Shown: in pieces, positions 18,513 through 27,982 of the stretch
Layout: every line of letters starts with the position of its first letter
Numbering within the stretch: position 1 is the first letter of the stretch
Notes under the pieces: generated by a model
Databases searched by the model: none
Told to the model about the DNA's origin: nothing
The model's input: only the letters and a program-made list of their open reading frames with translations
Program-made: the position numbers and the translations under genes
NCBI RefSeq assembly: GCF_014252955.1
Contig: NZ_JACMIA010000003.1
Span: forward strand, 1-64,000
DNA from: Stappia sp. 28M-7
Lineage (GTDB): Bacteria > Pseudomonadota > Alphaproteobacteria > Rhizobiales > Stappiaceae
Reading direction: 5' to 3'
DNA length: 64,000 bases

Positions 18513-20069
18513 ATGAGTGACCCGCTGCACGCACGGCCGCACGAGCGCAAGGTCGTGCTGTCGCTTGCCGGCATCACCAAGCGCTTCGGCGCGATGACCG
18601 CCAACGAGGCGGTCGATCTTGACCTGCATGCCGGCGAGATCGTCGCGCTGCTCGGCGAGAACGGCGCCGGCAAGACCACGCTAATGAACATCCTGTTCGG
18701 CCACTATGTCGCCGACGAGGGGGAGGTGTGCATCGCCGGGCCGGATGGCGGGCTCGTGCCGCTGGAGCCCGGCTCGCCCCATGCGGCGCTCAATGCCGGC
18801 ATCGGCATGGTGCACCAGCATTTCGCGCTGGCCGAGAATCTCACCGCCTTCGAAAACATCGTGCTCGGCACGAGACCGCTGCTGTCGCCCTCCACCTCCT
18901 CGCGCGCCGACCGGCAGCGGCTGGAGGCGTTGATGCGCGACAGCGGGCTGACGGTGGATCTCGACCTTCGCGTCTCGCGCCTGTCGGTCGGCGAGCAGCA
19001 GCGGGTGGAAATCCTCAAGGCACTCTATCGCGATGCCCGCGTGCTGGTTCTGGACGAGCCGACTGCCGTGTTGACGCCGCAGGAATCCGAAGGCCTGTTC
19101 GCCACCCTGCGACAGCTGGCCGGCAACGGCCTTGCCATCGTCTTCATCTCGCACAAGCTGGCCGAGGTGCTCAGTGCCTCCGACCGGGTGGCGGTGCTGC
19201 GCATGGGCCGCAAGGTCGCAGACCTGCCGACTGCCGAGTGCGACCGCCAGAAGCTCGCCGAGCTGATGGTCGGCCATTCGCTCTCCCAGAGCCGGCGAGA
19301 GCCGCGCGCCCCCGGCGATGTGCTTCTGGCGCTTGAGGGCGTCTCCGCCGGTACCGGCCGCGAGGCGGTCAGGGACCTGTCGCTGGCCCTGCGGTCGGGA
19401 GAAATCCTCGGTGTTGCCGGCGTCTCCGGCAATGGACAGGCGATGTTCGCGCGCCTCGTCTCGGGGCTGGAGCGGGCAACCTCCGGGCGCATCCTGCTCG
19501 CCGGAAACGACGTCACGGCACAGGACGCGCGCGCGATGATCGCCGCCGGCATCGCCCGGATTCCGGAGGACCGCCACCGCGATGGCATCGTCGGGGCGAT
19601 GAGCGTCGCTGAGAACCTGGTGATCGAGGAGATCCGGTCCGCCCGCTACCAACGCTTTGGCTTCCTCGATTTCTCCGCCATCGCCGCCCGCGCCCGCGAG
19701 GCGATCACCGCCCACGACATCCGCTGCCGGGGCGGTTCCGCGATCTCGCGGCTGCTGTCCGGCGGCAACATCCAGAAGATCGTGCTGGCCCGCACGCTGG
19801 ACGCCGAGCCGGCGGTTGTGCTGGCGGCGCAGCCCTCGCGCGGGCTCGACATCGGTGCCACCGGCGAAGTGCATCGCCGCCTGCTCGCCGCCCGCGCCCG
19901 CGGGGCCGGCGTCATCCTGATTTCCGAGGATCTCGACGAGCTCTTCGCCCTGTCCGACCGCATCGCGGTGATCCATCGCGGCCAGCTGAGCGCGGCACGC
20001 GATGCCGACGAGCTCGATCGCGCCACCGTCGGCCTGATGATGGCCGGCCACGCGGAGGAGGCCGCATGA
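18513..20069 (+). CDS. ABC transporter ATP-binding protein with two nucleotide-binding domains
   Basis: 518 residues. The first half is a full ABC ATPase: Walker A GENGAGKTT (about 49-57), signature LSVGEQQRVE, Walker B VLVLDEPTAVL. The second half is degenerate in the way usual for this class: GVSGNGQ replaces Walker A and LLSGGNIQK is the signature. The YufO/RbsA-like architecture serves BMP-type nucleoside and sugar importers. ATG at 18513 follows CCGGAGTGGAG. Its last four bases overlap the next gene start. Confidence 0.94.
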   Translation: MSDPLHARPHERKVVLSLAGITKRFGAMTANEAVDLDLHAGEIVALLGENGAGKTTLMNILFGHYVADEGEVCIAGPDGGLVPLEPGSPHAALNAGIGMVHQHFALAENLTAFENIVLGTRPLLSPSTSSRADRQRLEALMRDSGLTVDLDLRVSRLSVGEQQRVEILKALYRDARVLVLDEPTAVLTPQESEGLFATLRQLAGNGLAIVFISHKLAEVLSASDRVAVLRMGRKVADLPTAECDRQKLAELMVGHSLSQSRREPRAPGDVLLALEGVSAGTGREAVRDLSLALRSGEILGVAGVSGNGQAMFARLVSGLERATSGRILLAGNDVTAQDARAMIAAGIARIPEDRHRDGIVGAMSVAENLVIEEIRSARYQRFGFLDFSAIAARAREAITAHDIRCRGGSAISRLLSGGNIQKIVLARTLDAEPAVVLAAQPSRGLDIGATGEVHRRLLAARARGAGVILISEDLDELFALSDRIAVIHRGQLSAARDADELDRATVGLMMAGHAEEAA

Positions 20070-21160
20070 TCCGCTTCGAACCGCGCGAGACCGTCTCGCC
20101 TGTCCTGCGCGCCGGCGTACCGGTTGCCGCGGCGCTGGCCGCCCTGGCGCTGGCGGCCCTGCCGATCATGGCGGCCGGCGCGCCTGTGCTGCAGGCCTAT
20201 GTGCTGATGGCAAAAGGCGCCTTCGGGTCGTTCTTCGCCGTTTCCGAGTTGCTGTCGCGGGCGACCCCGCTGATTCTGACCGGCCTGGCCGCTGCCCTCG
20301 CCTTCCGGGCGCGGCTGTGGAACATCGGTGGCGAAGGGCAGCTCTATGCCGGCGCGCTGGCGGCCGTTGCCGTCGGCTCCGGCGCGATCTCCGCTCCGCC
20401 GGCGGTGATGATCCCGCTTGTGCTGCTGGCCGGTGCGATGGCCGGGGCGATGATGATGCTGGTCCCGGCTCTGTTGAAGTTAAGGCTCGGCGCCGACGAG
20501 GTGGTCACCACCCTGCTGCTCAACTTCGTTGTGGTGCTCTTCGTCCAGATGATGCTGGAAGGGCCAATGAAGGATCCGATGGGCATGGGCTGGCCGCAAT
20601 CCGAGCCGATGGCGGACGCGGCGATGCTGCCCAAGCTGTTCGACCGCATGCGCGTCCATGCCGGACTGATCGTCGCGCTCGTTGCCGCACTGCTGGCCCA
20701 TATCCTGCTGGCGCGCACGGTCTGGGGCTTCGAGATCCGTGCCGTCGGCGAAAACCAGGAAGCAGCCCGCCATGCCGGCATCCCGGTCACCGCGACCTTC
20801 GTCCGCGTCGCTCTCCTCAGCGGCGCGCTTGCCGGGCTTGCCGGCGTCGGCGAGGTGGCCGGCCTCAAGGGCTATCTCACCGCCGACCTGTCGCCCGGCT
20901 TCGGCTATGCCGGCATTGTCGTTGCCATGCTGGCCGGCCTGTCGCCGCTCGGCGTCGTGGTCGCGGCGCTGTTCATCGCCGGCGTCTTCGTCGGTGCCGA
21001 CAGCATGAGCCGGGCCATCGGCGTTTCCAACTATCTGGCCGACCTGGTGGTCGCCACATCGCTGATCGCGGTGCTCGTCTCCGGCCTCTTCGTGCGCTTC
21101 CGCGTGCGGCTGGTCGGACCGGGGCGCAAGGCATCCGCCGGCAAGGACACCGGGGCATGA
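20066..21160 (+). CDS. ABC transporter permease (BPD_transp_2 type), first subunit
   Basis: 364 residues and about nine hydrophobic segments. FRARLWNIGGEGQLYAGAL and VGENQEAARHAGIP are the conserved motifs of the permease pair that works with BMP binding proteins (YufP-like). It overlaps the ATPase gene by four bases (ATGA) and the next permease gene by four, so the three are co-translated. It forms one half of the transmembrane channel. Confidence 0.93.
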   Translation: MIRFEPRETVSPVLRAGVPVAAALAALALAALPIMAAGAPVLQAYVLMAKGAFGSFFAVSELLSRATPLILTGLAAALAFRARLWNIGGEGQLYAGALAAVAVGSGAISAPPAVMIPLVLLAGAMAGAMMMLVPALLKLRLGADEVVTTLLLNFVVVLFVQMMLEGPMKDPMGMGWPQSEPMADAAMLPKLFDRMRVHAGLIVALVAALLAHILLARTVWGFEIRAVGENQEAARHAGIPVTATFVRVALLSGALAGLAGVGEVAGLKGYLTADLSPGFGYAGIVVAMLAGLSPLGVVVAALFIAGVFVGADSMSRAIGVSNYLADLVVATSLIAVLVSGLFVRFRVRLVGPGRKASAGKDTGA

Positions 21161-22101
21161 TGGAAATCCTCGACATCCTCGTTTCGGCGAATTTCTGGGC
21201 GGCGGCGCTGCGGATCGCCACGCCGCTGATCTTCGGTGTGCTCGGCGCGCTCCTGTGCGAGCGTGCCGGCGTCCTCAATCTCGGCATCGAGGGCATCTTC
21301 ACTGCCGGGGCCATGGCCGGCTGGATGGCCGCCTGGCTCGGTGCCGGCCTGTGGGGCGGCGTGCTGGTTGCCGCGCTCGCCGGTGCCAGCTTCGGCCTGC
21401 TGCATGCAGTGCTCACCGTGCCGCTGGGCCTGTCCCAGCACGTCTCGGGCATCGGAGTGACGCTGTTCGCCACCAGTCTCAGCTATTACGCCTATCGCAC
21501 GGCGCTGCCGGACGTCACCTCGCCGCCGCGCATCACCGCCTTCCAGCCGCTCGATATCCCGGTCCTGTCCGACCTGCCCTTCCTCGGTACGGTGCTGTTC
21601 CAGCAGACGGCGCTGACCATGCTGGCGCTGGCGATGGTCGTGGTGGTCGGCTTCGTGCTCTACCGCACGCCGCTCGGCCTTGCGATCCGCGCTGTCGGCG
21701 ACAATCCGGCGGCGGTGGAGGCGCAGGGCCTGTCGGTGATGGTGCTGCGCATGGGCACGGTGGTCGCCGGCTCCGCGCTGATGGCGCTGGGCGGGGCGTT
21801 CCTGACCATGTCCGCCTTCGACGCGTTCTTCTTCGGCATGGTCAACGGGCGCGGCTGGATCTGCATCGCGCTCACCGTCTTCGCCTCCTGGCGCCCCGGC
21901 AAGGCGCTGATCGGCGCGCTGCTGTTCGGTGCGTTCGACGCCTTCCAGGTGCGGCTGCAGACCGAGGTCGGTGCCTTCGTGCCCGGTCAGGTGTTCCTGA
22001 TGCTGCCCTACCTGCTGTCGATCCTGGCGCTGGTCATGGTCGCCCGCAAGGCGGACTACCCGCGCGCGATGCTGAAGCCCTATTTCAAGGGCCAGCGCTA
22101 G
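21157..22101 (+). CDS. ABC transporter permease (BPD_transp_2 type), second subunit
   Basis: 314 residues, hydrophobic throughout. CERAGVLNLGIEGIFTAGAM and VGDNPAAVEAQG are the YufQ-like motifs that pair with the preceding permease. ATG at 21157 overlaps the upstream stop; the ATG right after it (21160) is equally possible. Last gene of the importer operon; nine bases separate its stop from convergent pcaB. Confidence 0.93.
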   Translation: MMEILDILVSANFWAAALRIATPLIFGVLGALLCERAGVLNLGIEGIFTAGAMAGWMAAWLGAGLWGGVLVAALAGASFGLLHAVLTVPLGLSQHVSGIGVTLFATSLSYYAYRTALPDVTSPPRITAFQPLDIPVLSDLPFLGTVLFQQTALTMLALAMVVVVGFVLYRTPLGLAIRAVGDNPAAVEAQGLSVMVLRMGTVVAGSALMALGGAFLTMSAFDAFFFGMVNGRGWICIALTVFASWRPGKALIGALLFGAFDAFQVRLQTEVGAFVPGQVFLMLPYLLSILALVMVARKADYPRAMLKPYFKGQR

Positions 22102-22110
22102 GCGAGACCG

Positions 22111-23454
22111 TCAGTCGCCGTGCGCGAGCGCGGCGATCTCGGCCAGCATCTCGTCGGTCATCGCCGCGGCCGCGCCCGAAATGGACGACGGGTCGGCCAG
22201 CGCCTGCCAGTCGAGCGGCGCATCGCTCAGCTTCGACAGCGCCTCTGCCAGCGTGCCGCCCTCGGCGCGCACCAGGCCGGCAGCCTTCTTCACCAGATCC
22301 TGCGCAGCCGCGCGGCCGACATGGGCCAGCAGGGCGAAGGAAAAGCGCTCGGCGAGCGACAGCCCGCCGCCGCCGGTGGCGGTCGCCGCCATCCGCGTGG
22401 CATCGGCCTCCATGCCGGGGGCAAGCGCGCATGCATGGCGCAGAGCCGCCCCGGTTGCCAGCATCACCTGGGGCAGAACCAGCCACTCGCCCATCCAGGC
22501 GGCGCCGTCCCGCTCCTCGCGGTGCAGGGCATCGGCGGAAAGCGCGGCCGCCTGTGCTGCGGCAAAGCGTGCGAGCGCCACCAGCGCCTCGGCCCGGACC
22601 GGGTTCTGCTTCTGCGGCATGGTCGAGGAACCGCCGGCCTCGGCAAGCCGGATCTCGCCGACTTCCGAACGGGCGAGCAGGATCACGTCCTCGCCGATCT
22701 TGCCGAGCGCCAGCGCGATCTCGCTCGCCTCCCGGGCGATCCGGCGCAGCGGCTCGCGATCGGTCATCCAGGGAAGGGAGGGCACAAGGCCGAGCTCGCG
22801 GGCAAGGGCACCGGCCAGCTCCGCGGCGCGTCCCGGCACGTCCATCGCGCCGAGATCGCCGGAGGCTCCGCCGAGCTGCACGACCAGCGCCTCGCGCCGC
22901 AGCCGGGCAAGGCGCCGCCGCGCCTTTGCCAGCGGCAGGGTCCAGATCGCGACCCGCAGGCCGAAGCTGACGGGCGTCGCGATCTGGCCGCGCGTGCGGC
23001 CGGCCATCGGCGTTGCCCGGTGCCGGGTAGCCAGCGCGGAAAGCTGCGCCACGATGTCTGCAAGCCGCGCCTCGAACAGCGCAAGCGTGCGGGCGAGACG
23101 CAGCATCAGGCCGGTATCGACGATGTCCTGCGAGGTCGCGCCGAAATGCAGGTAGTCGGCCGCCGGCCGCGACAGCTTCTGCCGCAGGGCCGCCACCAGC
23201 GCGGGTACCGGGACGCCGGCCGCGGCCGTTCCGGCGGCAAGCTCCGCAGATGTCGGCAGGAGGCCGGAGAGCTCCCGGTCGATGGCGTCGGCTGCGGCTT
23301 GGGGGATCAGGCCGGCGCTTCCCTGAAGGCGGGCGAGCGCCCGCTCCACCTCCACCATCGCGGCGATCTCCGCCTCGGCCGAGAACAGGGCTGCGGTTTC
23401 GTCGTCGCCGAACAAGCCGGCAAGGAGCGGCGAAACGAGGGGGATGTCGGCCAT
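22111..23454 (-). CDS. pcaB: 3-carboxy-cis,cis-muconate cycloisomerase
   Basis: 447 residues, fumarase/argininosuccinate-lyase superfamily. The signature GGSSTMPQKQNP (about residues 275-286) is present and HFGATSQDIVDTG fits the PcaB subgroup. It converts 3-carboxy-cis,cis-muconate to gamma-carboxymuconolactone in the protocatechuate branch of the beta-ketoadipate pathway. It is the last gene of pcaD-C-H-G-B, 36 bases after pcaG. The long Ala-rich C-terminus is normal for alphaproteobacterial PcaB. Confidence 0.93.
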   Translation of the reverse strand: MADIPLVSPLLAGLFGDDETAALFSAEAEIAAMVEVERALARLQGSAGLIPQAAADAIDRELSGLLPTSAELAAGTAAAGVPVPALVAALRQKLSRPAADYLHFGATSQDIVDTGLMLRLARTLALFEARLADIVAQLSALATRHRATPMAGRTRGQIATPVSFGLRVAIWTLPLAKARRRLARLRREALVVQLGGASGDLGAMDVPGRAAELAGALARELGLVPSLPWMTDREPLRRIAREASEIALALGKIGEDVILLARSEVGEIRLAEAGGSSTMPQKQNPVRAEALVALARFAAAQAAALSADALHREERDGAAWMGEWLVLPQVMLATGAALRHACALAPGMEADATRMAATATGGGGLSLAERFSFALLAHVGRAAAQDLVKKAAGLVRAEGGTLAEALSKLSDAPLDWQALADPSSISGAAAAMTDEMLAEIAALAHGD

Positions 23455-23490
23455 GATACGCCTGTCCTGTCGCCCGGTGGCTGCCGGGGC

Positions 23491-24057
23491 TCAGATGTCG
23501 AAGAACACCGTTTCGTTTTCGCCCTGCAGGCGGATGTCGAAGCGGTAGAGCGGCAGTCCGTCCTGGGTCTTGCCGTCCTCGGTGGCGATCAGCGTTGCCA
23601 CCGCCTCCGGCTCGAGACGGCGCATGTCGGGATCCTTGGCCAGCGCCTCGCGATCTTCCGGAAAATACATGCGCGTGTGCAGGTGGATGTTGATGCCGCG
23701 GGCGAAGATCAGCACGGCCACATGCGGGGCGTGGCCCTCGGCATGCCGGCCCGGCCGCACGGTCCTGAATCGGAAGGTGCCGGTATCGAAATCCGTCGTC
23801 GCGCGGGCGAAGAGGCCATATTCGCCGATCCGGCCCATGCCGTCCGCCTGCCAGATCTCCAGCATCGCATCGCGCACCGGAGCGCCCGAGCCGTCGCGCA
23901 CCAGCCCCTCGATGACGATGGCCTCGCCGGTGTTGCTCTCGATCACCGGCCCGGGCTGGTTCGGCAGCGCCGGTCGGCCGATCGCCTGGGGCGCGGTGCC
24001 GATATGGACGTAAGGTCCTGCCGTCTGGGAGGGGGTTTCCTTCAGCCGGTCGTTCAT
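23491..24057 (-). CDS. pcaG: Protocatechuate 3,4-dioxygenase alpha subunit
   Basis: 188 residues. It has the intradiol dioxygenase fold (SQTAGPYVHIG, LEIWQADGMG, RTVRPG, LIFARGINIHLHTRMYF) and, as in alpha subunits generally, does not carry the iron ligand set held by the beta subunit. With PcaH it cleaves protocatechuate to 3-carboxy-cis,cis-muconate. The ATG at 24057 overlaps the pcaH stop by one base; the open frame upstream is the shadow of pcaH. Confidence 0.95.
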   Translation of the reverse strand: MNDRLKETPSQTAGPYVHIGTAPQAIGRPALPNQPGPVIESNTGEAIVIEGLVRDGSGAPVRDAMLEIWQADGMGRIGEYGLFARATTDFDTGTFRFRTVRPGRHAEGHAPHVAVLIFARGINIHLHTRMYFPEDREALAKDPDMRRLEPEAVATLIATEDGKTQDGLPLYRFDIRLQGENETVFFDI

Positions 24058-24776
24058 CACAGGCCCTCCGTCCGGTTCTCGAAATGGGTTTGCCGCCGTC
24101 CGCGCAGCACGATGTCGAACCGGTAGGCGAGGCAGTCGAACGGCTCCTGGTTGCGCAGGTCGAGCCGCGCCACCAGTCGGTCGACCGCGTCTTTGTCCGG
24201 GATCGTGTTGACGATCGGGCACAGCGGGATCAGCGGGTCGCCTTCGAAATAGAGCTGGGTGATCAGCCGCTGGCTGAAGGCCTCGCCGAACACCGAAAGG
24301 TGGATATGCGCGGGCCGCCAGTCGGAGCCGTTGTTCGGCCACGGATAGGGGCCCGGCTTGATGGTGCGGAACAGGTAGCGCCCGTCGGCATCGCTGACGC
24401 AGCGCCCGCAGCCGGAGAAATTCGGGTCGAGCGGCGCCAGGTAGCCGTCGCGCACATGGGCGTAGCGGCCGGCCGCATTGGCCTGCCAGACTTCGATCAG
24501 CGCGTTCGGCACCGGTCGGGCGTTCTCGTCGAGCACCCGTCCGAAGACGTAGATGCGCTCTCCGAGCGCGTCGCCGGTGGTTGCCGCATTGCGGATCAGG
24601 TCATGGTCGTGCGGCCCCAGCGGCGTATGGCCGAGCGCCGGCCCGGTCTGCTCCAGGCTGGTCTGCTCGAGTGCATGCAGTGGGCGGACCGGCGCGCGCA
24701 GGACGGTGCTCTTGTAGCCCGGCGACAGCGGCAGCGGTTGCTGCGAGCGGTCGCGCCGGTAGAAGGCGGTGGTCAC
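24057..24776 (-). CDS. pcaH: Protocatechuate 3,4-dioxygenase beta subunit
   Basis: 239 residues. The catalytic Fe(III) subunit: IEVWQANAAGRYAHVRDGYLAP holds the first Tyr region, and FRTIKPGPYPW and RPAHIHLSVFG give the second Tyr and the His pair expected for intradiol enzymes. GTG at 24776 is chosen: GGAGGAGA sits just upstream and the first residues (TTAFYRRDRS) match other PcaH N-termini. The start overlaps the pcaC stop by four bases. Confidence 0.95.
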   Translation of the reverse strand: MTTAFYRRDRSQQPLPLSPGYKSTVLRAPVRPLHALEQTSLEQTGPALGHTPLGPHDHDLIRNAATTGDALGERIYVFGRVLDENARPVPNALIEVWQANAAGRYAHVRDGYLAPLDPNFSGCGRCVSDADGRYLFRTIKPGPYPWPNNGSDWRPAHIHLSVFGEAFSQRLITQLYFEGDPLIPLCPIVNTIPDKDAVDRLVARLDLRNQEPFDCLAYRFDIVLRGRRQTHFENRTEGL

Positions 24777-25183
24777 GGCTTGTCTCCTCCCGGCCCGTCT
24801 TGGGGCGTCTCGATTTCGGCGAAGGCGGCACGGGCGATGCGGATCGCCCGGTTTGCGGCCGGTACGCCGGCATAGATTGCCACATGCAGCAAGGCTTCGC
24901 AGATATCTTCGCGGCTTGCGCCGGTGCGTGCGGTGGCCCGGCAATGCATCGCCAGTTCCTCGTCATGGCCGAGCGCGGCGAGCAGCGCGATGGTGATCAT
25001 CGAGCGCTCCCGCCGGCTGATCGTGTCGCGCGCCCAGACCCCGCCCCAGGCGCCCCGGGTGATCAGGTCCTGGAACGGTCCGTCGAACGCATCGCGGGCG
25101 GCCTCGGCGCGCGCCACATGCGCCTCGCCCAGAACGGCCTTGCGAGTCGCCATGCCCGCCTCGAAGGGATCCTGTCCGCTCAT
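24773..25183 (-). CDS. pcaC: 4-carboxymuconolactone decarboxylase
   Basis: 136 residues, carboxymuconolactone decarboxylase fold. RGAWGGVWARDTISRRERSM and the helix GHDEELAMHCRATARTGAS are characteristic; the His is the proposed catalytic residue. It decarboxylates gamma-carboxymuconolactone to beta-ketoadipate enol-lactone, the substrate of the adjacent pcaD product. ATG at 25183 lies four bases inside pcaD, so the genes are coupled. Confidence 0.95.
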   Translation of the reverse strand: MSGQDPFEAGMATRKAVLGEAHVARAEAARDAFDGPFQDLITRGAWGGVWARDTISRRERSMITIALLAALGHDEELAMHCRATARTGASREDICEALLHVAIYAGVPAANRAIRIARAAFAEIETPQDGPGGDKP

Positions 25184-25971
25184 GCTGTCACGCGCTCCAC
25201 CAGAGTGCTGATCAGGTCCGCCACTCTGTCCGGCACCTCGATGCAGGGCAGGTGGCCGACGCCGGCGATTTCCTCGCATGTTGCGCCGGGAATCGTGGCG
25301 GCAAGCGCACGCAGAGTCTCGGGCGGCGTCGCGCTGTCCTCGCTGCCGGCGATGCACAGGGTCGGGACCGCGATGCTGCCCGCGCGGTCGCGGTAGTCGG
25401 CATCGCGAATGGCGCTGCCGAGCGCGATGTAGCTGTCGGCCGGCGTGTGCACGAGCATCGTCCGCCAGCGCAGCAGCTCGGCCGGGCGCCCCTCGCGGAA
25501 GGCGCGGGAGAACCAGCGCTCCATCGTCGCATCGCCGATGGCATCCATGCCGCCTGCGCGGATCGCCTCGGCGCGGCCGTTCCAGATCTCGGGCGTACCG
25601 ATCTTCATGCCGGTATTGGACAGGACCAGTCCGGCGACGCGGTCGCCGTGGCGGATCGCCACCGACTGCGCGATCAGCCCGCCGACCGACAGGCCGACGA
25701 TCACCGCCTTTTCGATGCCGTAGCTGTCGAGCAGCGCGACCAGATCGTCGCCATGGTCGTCGATGCTCATGCCGATGCCGCCCGGCGACAGTCCGTGCCC
25801 GGCCGTGTCGTAGCGCAGCAGGCCCCAATCGTCCGGCAGACGCGCGAGGAGATCGTCCCAGATGCGGAAGTCGGTTCCGAGCGAATTGGAAAAGGCAAGG
25901 ACGGGAGCTGTCCCGCGTCCCGGCCGGAAGGCCGCGTTGAGAATGCGCCCGTGTCGTGAGACCGCCTGCAC
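25180..25971 (-). CDS. pcaD: 3-oxoadipate enol-lactonase
   Basis: 263 residues, alpha/beta hydrolase. Nucleophile elbow GLSVGG near residues 93-98 and catalytic His in AGVGHLPCIE near 240. It hydrolyses beta-ketoadipate enol-lactone to beta-ketoadipate. The start is the GTG at 25971, which has GGAGGACGG before it; a longer frame to 26187 would run through the pcaQ promoter region and is not credible. First gene of the minus-strand pca operon, 97 bases from divergent pcaQ. Confidence 0.93.
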   Translation of the reverse strand: MQAVSRHGRILNAAFRPGRGTAPVLAFSNSLGTDFRIWDDLLARLPDDWGLLRYDTAGHGLSPGGIGMSIDDHGDDLVALLDSYGIEKAVIVGLSVGGLIAQSVAIRHGDRVAGLVLSNTGMKIGTPEIWNGRAEAIRAGGMDAIGDATMERWFSRAFREGRPAELLRWRTMLVHTPADSYIALGSAIRDADYRDRAGSIAVPTLCIAGSEDSATPPETLRALAATIPGATCEEIAGVGHLPCIEVPDRVADLISTLVERVTA

Positions 25972-26019
25972 GATCCGTCCTCCCTGGCTCTGTGGAGCTT
26001 CAGGATGGACGCGGCAATT

Positions 26020-26057
26020 GGTAATGTAAAATGAGAATTTTGCCGTTTTGTATAACC
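26020..26057. promoter_or_regulatory. Candidate PcaQ-control region
   Basis: GGTAATGTAAAA (26020-26031) and TTTTGTATAACC (26046-26057) form an imperfect inverted repeat, 9 of 12 bases. The ATAACC half matches half of the PcaQ box described in rhizobia (ATAACC-N4-GGTTAA), but the second half is missing. Position between divergent pcaD and pcaQ fits a LysR site. Confidence 0.4.
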
Positions 26058-26068
26058 GGAGATGCGAA

Positions 26069-26995
26069 ATGCCAGTCGGAGCAGGGATCAAGCTGCGCCA
26101 TCTGCAGGCCTTTCTGGAGGTGGCACGGCTGCGCAGCCTGACGGAGGCGGCGAGCGCCCTGAACGTGACCCAGCCGGCCGTTTCCAAGACGCTGAAGGAG
26201 CTGGAGGCGCTCGTCGGCGTCAGCCTGATGGAGCGGGGGCGTTCGGGGGTGACGCTGACGGCGGAAGGCGAGATCTTCCGCCACTATGCCGGCCTGTCGG
26301 TCGCCGCGCTGGGCGAAGGGCTCGACGGCATCGACCAAGTGCGCATGGGCTCGGAGCGGCAGCTGCGCATCGGCGCCCTGCCGAGCGTTGCGGCCAGCAT
26401 CGTGCCGCTGGCTGCCGGGCGCTACCTGGAGCGTGGGCGCGGGGCCACGCTCGATATCGTCACCGGGCCGAACGGCCATCTCCTCGACCAGCTGCGGACC
26501 GGGGCGCTGGACGTGGTGATCGGGCGGCTCGGCCAGCCGGACGCCATGCAGGGGCTTGCCTTCCAGCAGCTCTACAGCGAGCAGGTGGTGCTGGCCGTGC
26601 GTCCCGGCCATCCGTTGATCAGCGACCCGGACCTTGCCCGCCTGCCCGAGTTTCCGGTGCTCTATCCGAACCGCAGCGCGGCGATCCGGCCGTTGGTGGA
26701 ACGGTTGATGGTGGCCAACGGCATTGGCCGCCTGCCCCGCCGGATCGAGACGGTGTCGAACGCCTTCGGCCGGGCCTTCACCCGTTCCAGCGAGGCGGTA
26801 TGGATCATCTCCAACGGCGTCGTCGCCAACGACCTTGCCGAGGGGCAGTTGGTGGCCCTTGCCGTCGATACCCGGATCACGCTGGGGCCGGTCGGCATCT
26901 CGACCCGCGCCGCGGAGGCGCATACGCCCGACCTGCTCCTGTTCATGGCCGCCATGCGCGAGGCGGTCGACCAGCGCGGCCTTGCGCGGGGCTGA
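26069..26995 (+). CDS. pcaQ: LysR-family activator of the pca operon
   Basis: 308 residues. N-terminal HTH (LRHLQAFLEVARLRSLTEAA, then LNVTQPAVSKTLKELE) and a C-terminal substrate-binding domain typical of PcaQ/GbpR regulators. Divergent from pcaD, the standard pcaQ position; it should activate pcaDCHGB in response to the pathway intermediate gamma-carboxymuconolactone. ATG at 26069 has CGGAGA upstream; an in-frame TTG at 26048 is less likely because it falls inside the candidate operator. Confidence 0.93.
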   Translation: MPVGAGIKLRHLQAFLEVARLRSLTEAASALNVTQPAVSKTLKELEALVGVSLMERGRSGVTLTAEGEIFRHYAGLSVAALGEGLDGIDQVRMGSERQLRIGALPSVAASIVPLAAGRYLERGRGATLDIVTGPNGHLLDQLRTGALDVVIGRLGQPDAMQGLAFQQLYSEQVVLAVRPGHPLISDPDLARLPEFPVLYPNRSAAIRPLVERLMVANGIGRLPRRIETVSNAFGRAFTRSSEAVWIISNGVVANDLAEGQLVALAVDTRITLGPVGISTRAAEAHTPDLLLFMAAMREAVDQRGLARG

Positions 26996-27006
26996 TCCGC
27001 AGCCTG

Positions 27007-27900
27007 TCAGCCGGCCGTCGGCGGCTCGTTCTTGGGCGGGCCGGCCCGCTTGCCGTCTTCCTCGTCGCGATAGGCCTCCAGCGCCGACATGCGCCGTTCG
27101 CTGCGCTCGGGATCGCGCGCGGTGACGCCGGCAACCAGCGTTTCGGCGATCACCATCAGGGCGGCGGAGGAATCCCAGGGCGAGGGCACGGAGATGCGGG
27201 CGGGCAGCACATGGGTCGCGACGCTGGCGATCGGCGACAGCCAGCTGTCCGTGATCAGCACCACCGTTGCCCCGCGCTTGGCCGCCGCCGTGGCCATGCG
27301 GACCAGGTCGGCCTGATAGCGGCGGATGTCGAAGACCACCAGCACGTCGCGCCGTCCGATATCCAGCAGGGCATCACGCCAGTTACCCTCCTGACCGGCC
27401 ATGTGCATGACGCCGGAGCGCAGGATCCGCAGATGCGCGGCCATGTAGCGGGCCAGCGCGTCGGTGAAGCGGCCGCCCAGCAGGTAGATTGTGCGGCGCT
27501 CGTCGGACAGGAGCGAGACGACGGCCTCCAGCTCGGCCGCCGGCAGATGGCGGAAGGTCTCGCCGATATTGGCGCGAACCGCCTCCGCCACGGCGCCGAT
27601 GCCGGCTGCGGTGGCCGCGCCGCCCGCCTGGGTGCCGTCCTTGGCCTTGGCCAGCGGCGATTTCAGCTGGTCCTCCAGCTCCGTGCGCAGCCTGGTCTGG
27701 AGCGCCGCATAGGTGCCGCAGCCCATCCGCGCGGCAAAGCGCAGGATCGTCGGCGAGCTGACGCCGGCCGCGCTGGCGAACTGCGCGACGGTGCCCAGTC
27801 CCAGCACCGGGTAGTTGGCGAGCAGGGCGAGAGCTGCGCGGCGCTCCGTCGCAGTGCACTCGCCGAGTCTTTCGCGGATTTCTTCGGCAAGGGATGTCAT
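27007..27900 (-). CDS. RpiR-family transcriptional regulator
   Basis: 297 residues. N-terminal RpiR-type HTH (about 1-80, with TVAQFASAAGVSSPTILRFAARMGCGTYAALQ) and a SIS domain (about 125-265: RRTIYLLGGRFTDALARYMA, DVLVVFDIRRY, VVLITDSW). SIS domains usually bind sugar phosphates, though RpiR proteins beside amino-acid or TRAP genes sense other ligands. ATG at 27900 chosen by the HTH start; the frame is open to 27990. It is divergent from the FGase-TRAP-GS-ALDH-ADH cluster and is the obvious candidate regulator. Confidence 0.92.
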   Translation of the reverse strand: MTSLAEEIRERLGECTATERRAALALLANYPVLGLGTVAQFASAAGVSSPTILRFAARMGCGTYAALQTRLRTELEDQLKSPLAKAKDGTQAGGAATAAGIGAVAEAVRANIGETFRHLPAAELEAVVSLLSDERRTIYLLGGRFTDALARYMAAHLRILRSGVMHMAGQEGNWRDALLDIGRRDVLVVFDIRRYQADLVRMATAAAKRGATVVLITDSWLSPIASVATHVLPARISVPSPWDSSAALMVIAETLVAGVTARDPERSERRMSALEAYRDEEDGKRAGPPKNEPPTAG

Positions 27901-27982
27901 GGTCTTGAGGCCGCCTCCCCGGCCGGGTTCCGCGTCGCCGGGCGGACGCTTTCGCAAACCCGATTGACATCGGTCTCGCGCA